From the NCBI RefSeq assembly GCF_024448165.1, contig NZ_JAMOLN010000063.1, positions 1 through 45,078 on the forward strand: DNA of 45,078 bases, read 5' to 3'. Below are positions 31,681 through 40,104 of the stretch, piece by piece. The stretch is from Streptomyces longispororuber. Its GTDB lineage: Bacteria > Actinomycetota > Actinomycetes > Streptomycetales > Streptomycetaceae. The position numbers and the translations under genes are program-made. The notes below the pieces were generated by a model. That model was given only the letters and a program-made list of their open reading frames with translations. It was not told the DNA's origin and did no database searches. Numbering within the stretch: the stretch's first letter is position 1; each line of letters opens with the position of its first letter.

Positions 31681-33384
31681 TCACACGGTCTCGCGGCGGA
31701 CCTCGACCACGCGGAAGCGGTTCGCCACGAAGGCCCCGTCGCACAGGGCCGCGTTCGCCGCGGGGTTGCCGCCCGAGCCGTGGAAGTCGGAGAACGCCGC
31801 CGTCTGGTTCACGTACACCCCGCCCGTCAGGTTGAGCGACAGCTGGGCGCACTCCTCCAGGCAGACCTCCTCGACGGCCTGCGCCACCTCCTCGGAGGTG
31901 GTGTACGCGCCGACCGTCATGGCGCCCTTCTCGCGCACCGTGCGCCGCAGCAGCTCCACCGCGTCCTGAGTGGAGTCGACGGCGACCGCGAAGGAGACCG
32001 GGCCGAAGCACTCGCTCATGTAGGCGGCCTCCGCGTCGGGCTTGGCGCCGTCCAGCTTGACCATCACCGGGGTGCGCACGACGGCGTCGGGGAAGTCCGG
32101 GTTGCTGATCTCCCGGGTGGGGAGGGCGACTTCGCCGAGGCCCGCGGCCGCGTCCAGGCGGGCCTTCACGTCCGGGTTCACCAGGGCGCCCAGCAGTGCG
32201 TTCGCCCGGGCGTCGTCGCCGAGGAGGCCGCTGACCGCCTGCGCGAGGTCCGCGACGACCTCGTCGTACGACTTCGGGCCCTCGTCCGTGGTGATGCCCT
32301 CGCGCGGGATCAGCAGGTTCTGCGGGGTGGTGCACATCTGGCCGCTGTACAGGGACAGCGAGAACGCCAGGTTCGACAGCATGCCCTGGTAGCGGTCGGT
32401 CGAGTCGATCACGACCGTGTTGACGCCGGCTTTCTCCGTGTAGACCTGCGCCTGCCGGGCGTGGGTCTCCAGCCAGTCGCCGAAGGCGGTCGAGCCCGTG
32501 TAGTCGATGATCTTGATCTCGGGGCGCACGGCCAGGGTCTTGGCGATGCCCTCGCCGGGCCGCTCGGCCGCCAGCGCCACCAGGTTCGGGTCGAAGCCCG
32601 CCTCGGCGAGGACCTCGCGGGCGACCTGGACGGTGAGCGCGAGCGGCAGCACCGCGCGCGGGTGGGGCTTCACGAGCACCGGGTTGCCGGTCGCCAGGGA
32701 GGCGAACAGGCCCGGATACCCGTTCCACGTCGGGAACGTGTTGCAGCCGATCAGCAGCGCGACGCCGCGCCCGACCGGCGTGAACTCCTTGGCCAGCACC
32801 AGGGGGTCGCGCTTGCCCTGGGGCTTGGACCACTCCGCGGTGTCGGGGGTGCGCACCTGCTCCACGTACGCGTACGCCACGGCTTCGAGGCCGCGGTCCT
32901 GTGCGTGCGGGCCGCCGGCCTGGAACGCCATCATGAAGGCCTGGCCGCTGGTGTGCATGACCGCGTGCGCGAACTCGTGCGTCCGCGCGCCGATCCGGGC
33001 CAGGATCTCCAGGCAGACCACCGCGCGCACCTCGGCGCCCGCCTCGCGCCACGCGCGCATGCCCGCGCGCATGGCCGGCAGCAGGGTGTCGACGTCGGCG
33101 TGCGGATAGGTGATGCCCAACTCGATCCCGTACGGCGAGACTTCACCCCCGACGAAGTCGTCCGTGCCGGGCTGGCCCAGGTCGACGCGGGTGCCGAGCA
33201 GTGCGTCGAAGGCGGCCTTGCCCTCCGGCATGCTCAGGCTGGGCCGCCCCTCGGTGTCCCCGTACGCCTTGGGGTGCTCGGGGTGGGGGGACCAGTAGGC
33301 GCGGGTGCGGATCGTCTCCAGCGCCTTGTCGAGCGTCGGCCGGTGCTGGGCGATCAGGTCGTGGGCGGTCAGGTCGGCGGCCAT
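31681..33384 (-). CDS. paaN: PaaN, aldehyde dehydrogenase-type phenylacetate degradation protein
   Basis: A 567-residue aldehyde dehydrogenase-fold enzyme of the PaaN type, expected to oxidise the ring-opened semialdehyde-CoA to the dicarboxyl-CoA. The catalytic Cys351 lies in LYSGQMCTTPQN, the general-base region Glu317 in TEKAGVN, and NTFPTWNGYPGLFASLATGNPVLVKPHPRA is the nucleotide-binding region. Unlike the bifunctional PaaZ of E. coli (about 680 residues), it has no C-terminal MaoC/hotdog hydratase domain, so oxepin-CoA hydrolysis must come from another protein. ATG at 33384 has GAGGAG upstream. It is divergent from paaH across a PaaR-type operator. Confidence 0.95.
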   Translation of the reverse strand: MAADLTAHDLIAQHRPTLDKALETIRTRAYWSPHPEHPKAYGDTEGRPSLSMPEGKAAFDALLGTRVDLGQPGTDDFVGGEVSPYGIELGITYPHADVDTLLPAMRAGMRAWREAGAEVRAVVCLEILARIGARTHEFAHAVMHTSGQAFMMAFQAGGPHAQDRGLEAVAYAYVEQVRTPDTAEWSKPQGKRDPLVLAKEFTPVGRGVALLIGCNTFPTWNGYPGLFASLATGNPVLVKPHPRAVLPLALTVQVAREVLAEAGFDPNLVALAAERPGEGIAKTLAVRPEIKIIDYTGSTAFGDWLETHARQAQVYTEKAGVNTVVIDSTDRYQGMLSNLAFSLSLYSGQMCTTPQNLLIPREGITTDEGPKSYDEVVADLAQAVSGLLGDDARANALLGALVNPDVKARLDAAAGLGEVALPTREISNPDFPDAVVRTPVMVKLDGAKPDAEAAYMSECFGPVSFAVAVDSTQDAVELLRRTVREKGAMTVGAYTTSEEVAQAVEEVCLEECAQLSLNLTGGVYVNQTAAFSDFHGSGGNPAANAALCDGAFVANRFRVVEVRRETV

Positions 33385-33485
33385 GGCGGACCAACTCCTC
33401 GTCGGCAGCGGCTCTCCGTCGAGCCGCAGAGCTGGGGCGGGACTGGGGCAGGGCTGGGCAGGGACGAGCGGACAGAGTTAGAGTA

Positions 33486-33499
33486 ACCGAACGATCGGT
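33486..33499. promoter_or_regulatory. PaaR-type operator 2, between paaN and paaH
   Basis: ACCGAACGATCGGT fits ACCGNNCGNNCGGT and is the exact reverse complement of operator 1. It is centred in the divergent promoter region, 102 bases from the paaN start and 91 from the paaH start, so one site may control both units. Confidence 0.78.
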
Positions 33500-33589
33500 C
33501 GGGACAAGGGGGTGCGGAGAAGCTGTGGAAAACCGGCTCAATGAGCCCCGCGCCCGCGCGGTGCCGCCGGGTGCGGGAGGATCACCGGC

Positions 33590-35098
33590 ATGACAGCACA
33601 TGAGCGTCTCGTGGGCGTGGTGGGCACCGGCACCATGGGCCAGGGCATCGCCCAGGTCGCCCTGGTCGCGGGGCATCCCGTCCGGCTGTACGACGCTGTT
33701 CCCGGCCGGGCGAAGTCGGCCGCCGAGGCGATCGCCGCCCGGCTCGGCCGGCTCGTCGAGAAGGGCCGGATGTCCGCGGACGAGCGGGCGGCCGCCGTCG
33801 GCCGTCTCGCGCCCGCGCAGACGCTGGACGAGCTGGCGGACGCGGCCCTCGTCGTCGAGGCCGTCCTGGAGCGGCTGGATGTCAAGCAGGCGCTGCTGCG
33901 CGACCTGGAGGCCGTCGTCGCGGACGACTGTCTGCTCGCCACGAACACCTCGTCCCTGTCCGTCACGGCGATCGGCGGGGCGATGCGCCTGCCGGGACGT
34001 TTCGTCGGACTGCACTTCTTCAACCCGGCGCCCCTGATGCCGCTGGTGGAGGTCGTCTCCGGCTCCGCCACCGACGTCACCGCGGCCACGCGCGCGTACG
34101 AGACCGCACGCGCCTGGGGAAAGACCCCCGTGGCCTGCGCCGACACCCCCGGCTTCCTGGTGAACAGGATCGCGCGGCCCTTCTACGCGGAGGCGTTCGC
34201 GGTCTACGAGGACCAGGGCGCCGAACCGGCGACCATCGACGCCGTGCTGCGCGAGAGCGGCGGCTTCCGGATGGGGGCCTTCGAACTGACCGACCTCATC
34301 GGCCAGGACGTCAACGAGGCCGTGACGCGCTCCGTGTGGGAGGGCTTCTTCCAGGACGTGAAGTTCCGGCCGTCGCTGGCCCAGCGCCGGCTGGTCGAGG
34401 CCGGGCGCACCGGCCGCAAGTCGGGCCAGGGCTGGTACGCGTACGGGGAGGGCGAGGAGCGCCCCGAGCCGCGCACGGAGGCCCCCGCCGACCAGCCCGC
34501 CTACGTGGTCGCCGAGGGCGATCTGGGGCCCGCGCGCGAGGTGCTCGCCCTCATCCGCGAGGCGGGCATCGAGGTGCGCGAGGAGGACGAGGACAACGGC
34601 ACGCGCCTGGTGCTGCCCGGCGGCGGCCAACTCGCCCTGGCGGACGGGCAGACGTCGATCGAGTACCGGGACGTCGTCTACTTCGACCTCGCGCTCGACT
34701 ACCGCAAGGCGACCCGGATCGCGCTGGCCGCGGCCCGGGACGCGAACCAGCGCACCGTGCAGGAGGCCGTCGGCCTCTTCCAGGCGCTCGGCAAGGACGT
34801 CAGCGTCATCGGGGACGTCCCGGGCATGATCGTCGCCCGTACCGTCGCCCGGATCATCGACCTGGCGCACGACGCCGTCGCCAAGGGCGTGGCCACCGAG
34901 GAGGACGTCGACACCGCCATGCGGCTCGGCGTGAACTACCCGCTGGGACCCATCGAGTGGAGCCGCAGGCTCGGCAAGAACTGGGCGTACGCCCTCCTCG
35001 ACGACCTGCATCTGCGCGATCCCTCCGGGCGCTACGCGCCGTCCCTGGCGCTCTATCGCCACTCGTACGCCCCCGACAAGCGGGAGGGCTCCGCATGA
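33590..35098 (+). CDS. paaH: 3-hydroxyacyl-CoA dehydrogenase PaaH
   Basis: A 502-residue NAD-dependent dehydrogenase acting in the beta-oxidation-like end of phenylacetate breakdown (3-hydroxyadipyl-CoA to 3-oxoadipyl-CoA). The Rossmann motif GVVGTGTMGQGIAQVALVAG is at about 8-27, ATNTSSLSVTAIG at about 119-131 and the catalytic-His segment GLHFFNPAPLMPLVEVV at about 141-157. A second 3HCDH C-terminal domain follows (DVPGMIVARTVARIIDLAHDAV and NYPLGPIEWSRRLG), giving the two-domain PaaH length. A GGGAGG ribosome site precedes the ATG at 33590. Its stop overlaps the tetR start (ATGA). Confidence 0.94.
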   Translation: MTAHERLVGVVGTGTMGQGIAQVALVAGHPVRLYDAVPGRAKSAAEAIAARLGRLVEKGRMSADERAAAVGRLAPAQTLDELADAALVVEAVLERLDVKQALLRDLEAVVADDCLLATNTSSLSVTAIGGAMRLPGRFVGLHFFNPAPLMPLVEVVSGSATDVTAATRAYETARAWGKTPVACADTPGFLVNRIARPFYAEAFAVYEDQGAEPATIDAVLRESGGFRMGAFELTDLIGQDVNEAVTRSVWEGFFQDVKFRPSLAQRRLVEAGRTGRKSGQGWYAYGEGEERPEPRTEAPADQPAYVVAEGDLGPAREVLALIREAGIEVREEDEDNGTRLVLPGGGQLALADGQTSIEYRDVVYFDLALDYRKATRIALAAARDANQRTVQEAVGLFQALGKDVSVIGDVPGMIVARTVARIIDLAHDAVAKGVATEEDVDTAMRLGVNYPLGPIEWSRRLGKNWAYALLDDLHLRDPSGRYAPSLALYRHSYAPDKREGSA

Positions 35099-35703
35099 CC
35101 ACAGCACGACGTGACCCCGCCGTACGGCGCGACACCTACACCCCCGACAGCCTGCTCGCGGTCGCTGTGACCGTCTTCAACGAGCGGGGCTACGACGGCA
35201 CGTCCATGGAGCACCTCTCCAAGGCGGCGGGCATCTCCAAGTCGTCGATCTACCACCACGTGACGGGCAAGGAGGAGTTGCTGCGCCGCGCCGTCAGCCG
35301 TGCGCTGGACGGCCTCTTCGGGATCCTCGACGAGGAACCCGCGCGCGTGGGACGCGCGGTGGAGCGCCTGGAGCACGTCACGCGGCGCATGGTCGAGGTG
35401 CTGACCGCCGAACTGCCCTACGTGACGCTCCTGTTGCGGGTGCGCGGCAACACGGGCACCGAGCGGTGGGCCATGGAGCGCCGCCGGGAGTTCGACCACC
35501 AGGTCGCCGCGCTGCTCAAGGCGGCCGCGGCCGACGGGGACGTGCGCAGCGACATAGACGTGCGGCTCGCCACGCGCCTCGTCTTCGGGATGATCAACTC
35601 GATCGTGGAGTGGTACCGGCCCGACGGCGGCGGCCTCGCCGACCGCGAGGTGGCCGACGCCGTCGTGGAACTGGTCTTCCAGGGCCTGCGCAAAGAAGGC
35701 TGA
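35095..35703 (+). CDS. paaR: TetR family regulator, candidate PaaR
   Basis: A 202-residue TetR-type repressor. The N-terminal HTH at about 22-60 reads AVTVFNERGYDGTSMEHLSKAAGISKSSIYHHVTGKEELL. The C-terminal ligand/dimer domain is helical and ends in EWYRPDGGGLADREVADAVVELVFQGLR. The start overlaps the paaH stop by 4 bases, so it is made together with a phenylacetate pathway enzyme. Two PaaR-type palindromes in the cluster, one directly upstream of paaH-paaR, make it the best candidate regulator, presumably relieved by a pathway CoA ester as in relatives. The assignment rests on context and motif, not on sequence-level identity I can check. Confidence 0.85.
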   Translation: MTTARRDPAVRRDTYTPDSLLAVAVTVFNERGYDGTSMEHLSKAAGISKSSIYHHVTGKEELLRRAVSRALDGLFGILDEEPARVGRAVERLEHVTRRMVEVLTAELPYVTLLLRVRGNTGTERWAMERRREFDHQVAALLKAAAADGDVRSDIDVRLATRLVFGMINSIVEWYRPDGGGLADREVADAVVELVFQGLRKEG

Positions 35704-35732
35704 CGGGCCGGCCGCACGCCCTCCGACAGGCC

Positions 35733-36242
35733 CTAGGCGTCCGGCTCCAGGTCCTCCTCCTCGAAGACCAGCAGCGTGCGGGTGCTGAGCACCTCGGGGA
35801 TGGCCTGGAGCTTGGTGAGGACGAGTTCGCGCAGGGCGCGGTTGTCCTGTGTGTGGACCAGGATGAGCACGTCGAAGTCGCCGCTGACCAGCGCGATGTG
35901 TGAGGCCTCGGGCATCCGGCGCAGCTGGTCGCGGACCGTGCGCCAGGAGTTCTGGACGATCTTGAGCGTGATGTACGCGGAGGCACCCTGACCGGCCCGC
36001 TCGTGGTTGACGCGGGCGCCGAAGCCGCGGATCACGCCGTCGTCGATGAGGCGGTTGATCCGGGCGTACGCGTTCGCCCGTGACACATGGACACGCTCGG
36101 CCACCGAACGTATCGACGCCCGGCCGTCCTTCTGCAGCATCTGCAGGATGTCGCGGTCGATGGCGTCCAGTGGACGGGCCGCGGGGTCGTAGCCGCCGGA
36201 TTCCGGACCCCCGGAGCCGTCGGCCATTTGTTCAGATGCCAT
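35733..36242 (-). CDS. bkdR: Lrp/AsnC family regulator BkdR
   Basis: A 169-residue Lrp-type regulator. The HTH is at about 28-70 (LDAIDRDILQMLQKDGRASIRSVAERVHVSRANAYARINRLIDDGVIRGF). A C-terminal RAM ligand-binding domain follows (ASAYITLKIVQNSWRTVRDQLRRMPEASHIALVSGDFDVLILVHTQDNRALRELVL). I chose the ATG at 36242, with GGAGG 9 bases upstream; an in-frame GTG at 36263 lacks a ribosome site. It is divergent from bkdA, as in S. coelicolor, where BkdR is reported to regulate the branched-chain 2-oxo acid dehydrogenase genes and affect development. Branched-chain amino acids are the likely effectors. Confidence 0.93.
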   Translation of the reverse strand: MASEQMADGSGGPESGGYDPAARPLDAIDRDILQMLQKDGRASIRSVAERVHVSRANAYARINRLIDDGVIRGFGARVNHERAGQGASAYITLKIVQNSWRTVRDQLRRMPEASHIALVSGDFDVLILVHTQDNRALRELVLTKLQAIPEVLSTRTLLVFEEEDLEPDA

Positions 36243-36282
36243 GTGCCCCCGCCTCCTTACCATGGACGTACTGCATTCATCT

Positions 36283-36314
36283 CAGGCTGTGGAGAACCGT
36301 TTGTCCACAGCCTG
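36283..36314. promoter_or_regulatory. perfect 11-bp inverted repeat with two inward DnaA-like boxes, bkdR-bkdA region
   Basis: CAGGCTGTGGA (36283-36293) and TCCACAGCCTG (36304-36314) are perfect arms around 10 bases. The right arm includes an exact DnaA box, TTGTCCACA (36301-36309). The left contains TGTGGAGAA (36288-36296), a one-mismatch box on the opposite strand. It may be the BkdR operator, a DnaA site, or both. Confidence 0.6.
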
Positions 36315-36343
36315 GAGGTGCCTGTAGCCAAAATGTGCCGACG

Positions 36344-36357
36344 ACCGAACAATCGGT
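36344..36357. promoter_or_regulatory. PaaR-type operator 3 (one mismatch), upstream of bkdA
   Basis: ACCGAACAATCGGT differs from operator 2 at only one position (A for G in the central CG). It lies 60 bases upstream of the bkdA start, in the promoter region between the BkdR palindrome and the gene. Confidence 0.6.
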
Positions 36358-36416
36358 AGGTGAGGCGCATCACATCCGACGCGCCTTCACAGCCACTCCC
36401 ACGAGGAGGTGCCGTC

Positions 36417-37583
36417 ATGACGGTCATGGAGCAGCGGGCCACCCGCGGCGCCGGCGCACCGACGCCGCCGCCCGCCTGGCAGCCCCGCACGGACCCCGCG
36501 CCGCTGCTGCCCGACGCGGAGCCCCATCGGGTGCTGGGCACCGACGCCGCCGCGGACGCCGATCCCGAGCTCCTGCGCCGGCTCTACGCGGAGGTGGTGC
36601 GCGGCCGGAGGTACAACGCGCAGGCGACCGCCCTGACCAAGCAGGGCCGTCTCGCCGTGTACCCCTCGACGACCGGCCAGGAGGCCGCCGAGGTCGCCGC
36701 GGCGCTCGCCCTGGAGGAGCGCGACTGGCTCTTCCCCAGCTACCGCGACACCCTCGCCGCCGTGGCCCGCGGCCTCGACCCCGTCCAGGCCCTGACCCTG
36801 CTGCGCGGCGACTGGCACACCGGCTACGACCCGCGCGAGCACCGCATCGCGCCGCTGTCCACACCGCTGGCGACGCAGCTCCCGCACGCCGTGGGCCTTG
36901 CGCACGCCGCACGGCTCAAGGGCGACGACGTGGTGGCGCTCGCCATGGTGGGCGACGGCGGGACCAGTGAGGGCGACTTCCACGAGGCGATGAACTTCGC
37001 CGCCGTCTGGCAGGCGCCGGTCGTCTTCCTGGTGCAGAACAACGGGTTCGCCATCTCCGTGCCGCTGGCCAAGCAGACCGCGGCGCCGTCCCTGGCCCAC
37101 AAGGCCGTCGGGTACGGGATGCCGGGCCGGCTGGTCGACGGGAACGACGCGGTGGCGATGCACGAGGTCCTCACCGAGGCCGTCACCCGCGCGCGCGGGG
37201 GCGGCGGTCCGACGCTGATCGAGGCCATCACGTACCGGATGGACGCGCACACGAACGCCGACGACGCGACCCGCTACCGCAGCGACGCCGAGGTCGAGAC
37301 CTGGCGCGCGCACGACCCGATCCTGCTCCTGGAGCGGGAGCTGACGGAGCGCGGACTCATCGACGAGGCGGGGATGCAGGCCGTGCGCGACGACGCGGAG
37401 CGGATGGCGGCGGCCCTGCGCGAGGCCATGAACCAGGACCCGGTGCTGGACCCGATGGACCTGTTCACCGACGTGTACGCCGAGGAGACCTCCCAACTGC
37501 GGGAGCAGGCGGCCCAGTTGCGGGCCGAGCTGGAGGCCGAGGCCGAGGCGTCCGAGGGATCGCAGGAAGGGGGCGGGGAATGA
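36417..37583 (+). CDS. bkdA: branched-chain 2-oxo acid dehydrogenase E1 alpha subunit
   Basis: A 388-residue thiamine-diphosphate enzyme subunit that decarboxylates 2-oxo acids of valine, leucine and isoleucine. The thiamine-binding motif runs from GDGGTSEGDFHE (about 179-190) to VQNNG (206-210). The substrate/phosphorylation-loop region YRMDAHTNADDATRY is at about 283-297. A Pro-rich N-terminus and a Glu-rich C-terminal tail flank the core. AGGAGGT lies 7 bases before the ATG at 36417. It overlaps bkdB by 4 bases (ATGA) and is regulated across the intergenic region by BkdR. The products feed branched fatty acid and polyketide starter units. Confidence 0.95.
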   Translation: MTVMEQRATRGAGAPTPPPAWQPRTDPAPLLPDAEPHRVLGTDAAADADPELLRRLYAEVVRGRRYNAQATALTKQGRLAVYPSTTGQEAAEVAAALALEERDWLFPSYRDTLAAVARGLDPVQALTLLRGDWHTGYDPREHRIAPLSTPLATQLPHAVGLAHAARLKGDDVVALAMVGDGGTSEGDFHEAMNFAAVWQAPVVFLVQNNGFAISVPLAKQTAAPSLAHKAVGYGMPGRLVDGNDAVAMHEVLTEAVTRARGGGGPTLIEAITYRMDAHTNADDATRYRSDAEVETWRAHDPILLLERELTERGLIDEAGMQAVRDDAERMAAALREAMNQDPVLDPMDLFTDVYAEETSQLREQAAQLRAELEAEAEASEGSQEGGGE

Positions 37584-38590
37584 CCACCGTCGCCGCCAAG
37601 CCGGCCGCCAAGCCGGCGACCATGGCGCAGGCGCTCGGCAGAGCCCTGCGGGACGCCATGGCCGACGACCCGACCGTGCACGTCATGGGTGAGGACGTGG
37701 GCACCCTCGGCGGTGTCTTCCGGATCACCGACGGGCTCGCCAAGGAGTTCGGCGAGGACCGCTGCACGGACACGCCGCTGGCCGAGGCCGGCATCCTCGG
37801 CACCGCCGTCGGCATGGCGATGTACGGCCTGCGGCCCGTCGTGGAGATGCAGTTCGACGCGTTCGCCTACCCGGCCTTCGAGCAGCTGATCTCGCACGTC
37901 GCCCGGATGCGGAACAGGACGCGCGGCGCCATGCCGCTGCCCATCACCGTCCGCGTGCCCTACGGCGGCGGCATCGGCGGCGTCGAGCACCACAGCGACT
38001 CCTCCGAGGCGTACTACATGGCGACGCCCGGCCTCACCGTCGTCACGCCCGCCACGGTCGCCGACGCGTACGGGCTGCTGCGCCGCTCGATCGCCTCCGA
38101 CGACCCGGTCGTCTTCCTCGAACCCAAGCGCCTCTACTGGGCGAAGGACTCCTGGAACCCCGAGGCGCCGACGGACGTCGACCCCATCGGCACGGCGGTG
38201 GTCCGCCGCCCCGGGACCAGCGCCACGCTCATCACGTACGGGCCGTCCGTGCCCGTCTGCCTGGAAGCGGCCGAGGCGGCCCGCAGCGAGGGCTGGGACC
38301 TCGAAGTGGTCGACCTGCGCTCCCTGGTGCCGTTCGACGACGCGACGGTCGCCGCGTCCGTGCGCCGCACCGGGCGGGCGGTCGTGGTGCACGAGTCGGG
38401 CGGTTTCGGCGGGCCGGGCGGGGAGATAGCCGCGCGCGTCACCGAGCGCTGCTTCCACCACCTGGAGGCGCCGGTGCTGCGGGTGGCCGGTTTCGACATT
38501 CCGTATCCGCCGCCGATGCTGGAGCGGCACCATCTCCCGGGAGTGGACCGGGTGCTGGACGCCGTGGCGCGGTTGCAGTGGGATCAGTGA
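37580..38590 (+). CDS. bkdB: branched-chain 2-oxo acid dehydrogenase E1 beta subunit
   Basis: A 336-residue E1 beta partner. MGEDVGTLGGVFRITDGLAKEFGEDRCTDTPLAEAGILGTAVGMAMYGLRPVVEMQF contains the conserved thiamine-activating Glu region, and PYGGGIGGVEHHSDSSEAYY the family loop. The C-terminal transketolase-like domain has VVDLRSLVPFDDATVAASVRRTGRAVVVHE and IPYPPPMLERHHLPG. The start overlaps the bkdA stop. It assembles with BkdA into the E1 component. Confidence 0.95.
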   Translation: MTTVAAKPAAKPATMAQALGRALRDAMADDPTVHVMGEDVGTLGGVFRITDGLAKEFGEDRCTDTPLAEAGILGTAVGMAMYGLRPVVEMQFDAFAYPAFEQLISHVARMRNRTRGAMPLPITVRVPYGGGIGGVEHHSDSSEAYYMATPGLTVVTPATVADAYGLLRRSIASDDPVVFLEPKRLYWAKDSWNPEAPTDVDPIGTAVVRRPGTSATLITYGPSVPVCLEAAEAARSEGWDLEVVDLRSLVPFDDATVAASVRRTGRAVVVHESGGFGGPGGEIAARVTERCFHHLEAPVLRVAGFDIPYPPPMLERHHLPGVDRVLDAVARLQWDQ

Positions 38591-38633
38591 GAGTGGGACC
38601 GGTGCAGGACGGCGGGGAAGGGACGGTGCGCTG

Positions 38634-40073
38634 ATGGCACGGGTTCTGGAGTTCAAGCTGCCCGATCTCGGGGAGGGGCTCACCGAGGCGGAGATCGTGC
38701 GATGGCTGGTGCAGGTCGGTGACGTGGTCGCCGTCGACCAGCCGGTCGTCGAGGTGGAGACGGCCAAGGCGCTCGTCGACGTGCCGTGCCCGTACGCGGG
38801 CGTGGTCACGGCCCGCTTTGGTGACGAAGGGTCCGAACTGCCGGTCGGCGCACCGCTGCTGACGGTGGCCGTCGGGGCGGAGGACGCGGCTCCCGTCGCT
38901 GCCGGGGTGTCCGGGGCTGCCGGTGTCGCCGGTGCCGGGTCGGAGAGTCCCGAGAAGGCCGAGAAGGCCGAGAAGACTGAGAAGTCGGAAGGCTCGGGGA
39001 ACGTGCTGGTGGGGTACGGGACCGCCGCCGCTCCGGCGCGGCGCAGGCGGGTCAGGGCCGCGGCGGCCGAAGCGGCGGCCACGCGCCCGACGGCCCTGCG
39101 CGAGCCCGTCGCGCCGCCCGTCCGCCCCGACCGGCCCGCCGGTCCCGTCCCGGTGATCTCCCCGCTCGTCCGCAGGCTGGCCCGTGAACACGGGCTCGAC
39201 CTGCGGGAATTGACGGGTTCCGGCCGGGACGGGCTCATTCTGCGGGCGGACGTGGAGAGCGCGATGACGGCCCGCGCCGAGGCGCCCGCCGCGGCACCCG
39301 TATCAACGACATCCGTATCCACGACACCTGCACCGGCCCCCACGGCGCCCGCTCCCATGACAGCCGCCCCGCAGGGTCACCGCACGCCCCTGCGCGGCAT
39401 CCGGGGCGCCGTCGCCGACAAGCTGTCCCGCAGCCGGCGCGAGATCCCCGACGCCACGTGCTGGGTGGACGCCGACGCCACCGAACTCATGCACGCGCGC
39501 GTGGCGATGAACTCCGCGACCGGCCCGTCCGCCGGGCCGAAGATCTCCGTCCTGGCGCTGCTCGCCCGCATCTGCACGGCGGCCCTGGCCCGCTACCCGG
39601 AGCTGAACGCCACGGTGGACATGGAGCGGCGCGAGATCGTGCGGCTCGACGAGGTGCACCTCGGGTTCGCCGCGCAGACCGAGCGCGGGCTCGTCGTCCC
39701 CGTCGTACGGGACGCCCACGCGCGCGGGGCCGAGTCGCTGAGCGCCGAGTTCGCGCGGCTCACCGAGGCGGCGCGGACCGGGACGCTGACGCCGGGCGAC
39801 CTGACCGGCGGCACCTTCACGCTGAACAACTACGGGGTGTTCGGGGTCGACGGCTCCACGCCGATCATCAACCACCCCGAGGCCGCCATGCTCGGCGTCG
39901 GCCGGATCACCCCCAAGCCATGGGTCCACGAAGGGGAGTTGGCGGTCCGCCAGGTCGTCCAGCTCTCCCTCACCTTCGACCACCGGGTGTGCGACGGGGG
40001 CACGGCGGGCGGCTTCCTGCGCTACGTGGCGGACTGCGTGGAACAGCCGGCGGTGCTGCTGCGCTCGCTCTGA
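38634..40073 (+). CDS. bkdC: dihydrolipoamide acyltransferase E2 of the branched-chain complex
   Basis: A 479-residue E2 subunit with one lipoyl domain (about 3-80; lipoylated Lys45 in VETAKALVDVP). An Ala/Pro/Glu linker follows, with an EKAEKAEKTEK run. The peripheral-subunit-binding domain is at about 176-212 (ISPLVRRLAREHGLDLRELTGSGRDGLILRADVE). The catalytic acyltransferase domain ends with the active-site DHRVCDGG (His450, Asp454). It transfers the branched acyl group to CoA. The gene is 43 bases downstream of bkdB and ends the operon at a strong hairpin. No E3 gene is adjacent, so a shared E3 elsewhere is expected. Confidence 0.95.
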   Translation: MARVLEFKLPDLGEGLTEAEIVRWLVQVGDVVAVDQPVVEVETAKALVDVPCPYAGVVTARFGDEGSELPVGAPLLTVAVGAEDAAPVAAGVSGAAGVAGAGSESPEKAEKAEKTEKSEGSGNVLVGYGTAAAPARRRRVRAAAAEAAATRPTALREPVAPPVRPDRPAGPVPVISPLVRRLAREHGLDLRELTGSGRDGLILRADVESAMTARAEAPAAAPVSTTSVSTTPAPAPTAPAPMTAAPQGHRTPLRGIRGAVADKLSRSRREIPDATCWVDADATELMHARVAMNSATGPSAGPKISVLALLARICTAALARYPELNATVDMERREIVRLDEVHLGFAAQTERGLVVPVVRDAHARGAESLSAEFARLTEAARTGTLTPGDLTGGTFTLNNYGVFGVDGSTPIINHPEAAMLGVGRITPKPWVHEGELAVRQVVQLSLTFDHRVCDGGTAGGFLRYVADCVEQPAVLLRSL

Positions 40074-40104
40074 CCGCGGGCGGCGGCCGGACCGCCGCCC
40101 GCGG
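40074..40104. terminator. 13-bp hairpin terminator of the bkd operon
   Basis: A perfect stem, CCGCGGGCGGCGG / CCGCCGCCCGCGG, with a 5-base loop, starting directly at the bkdC stop. It shares its last four bases with the next hairpin. Confidence 0.8.

Noticed and set aside
33525..33535. DnaA box at TGTGGAAAA
   Set aside because: TTTTCCACA deviates at the discriminating third position, and no strong box lies nearby.
35900..36200. Plus-strand open frames antisense to bkdR as a regulatory peptide
   Set aside because: No ribosome site or conserved motif; the frames are explained by the codon bias of bkdR.
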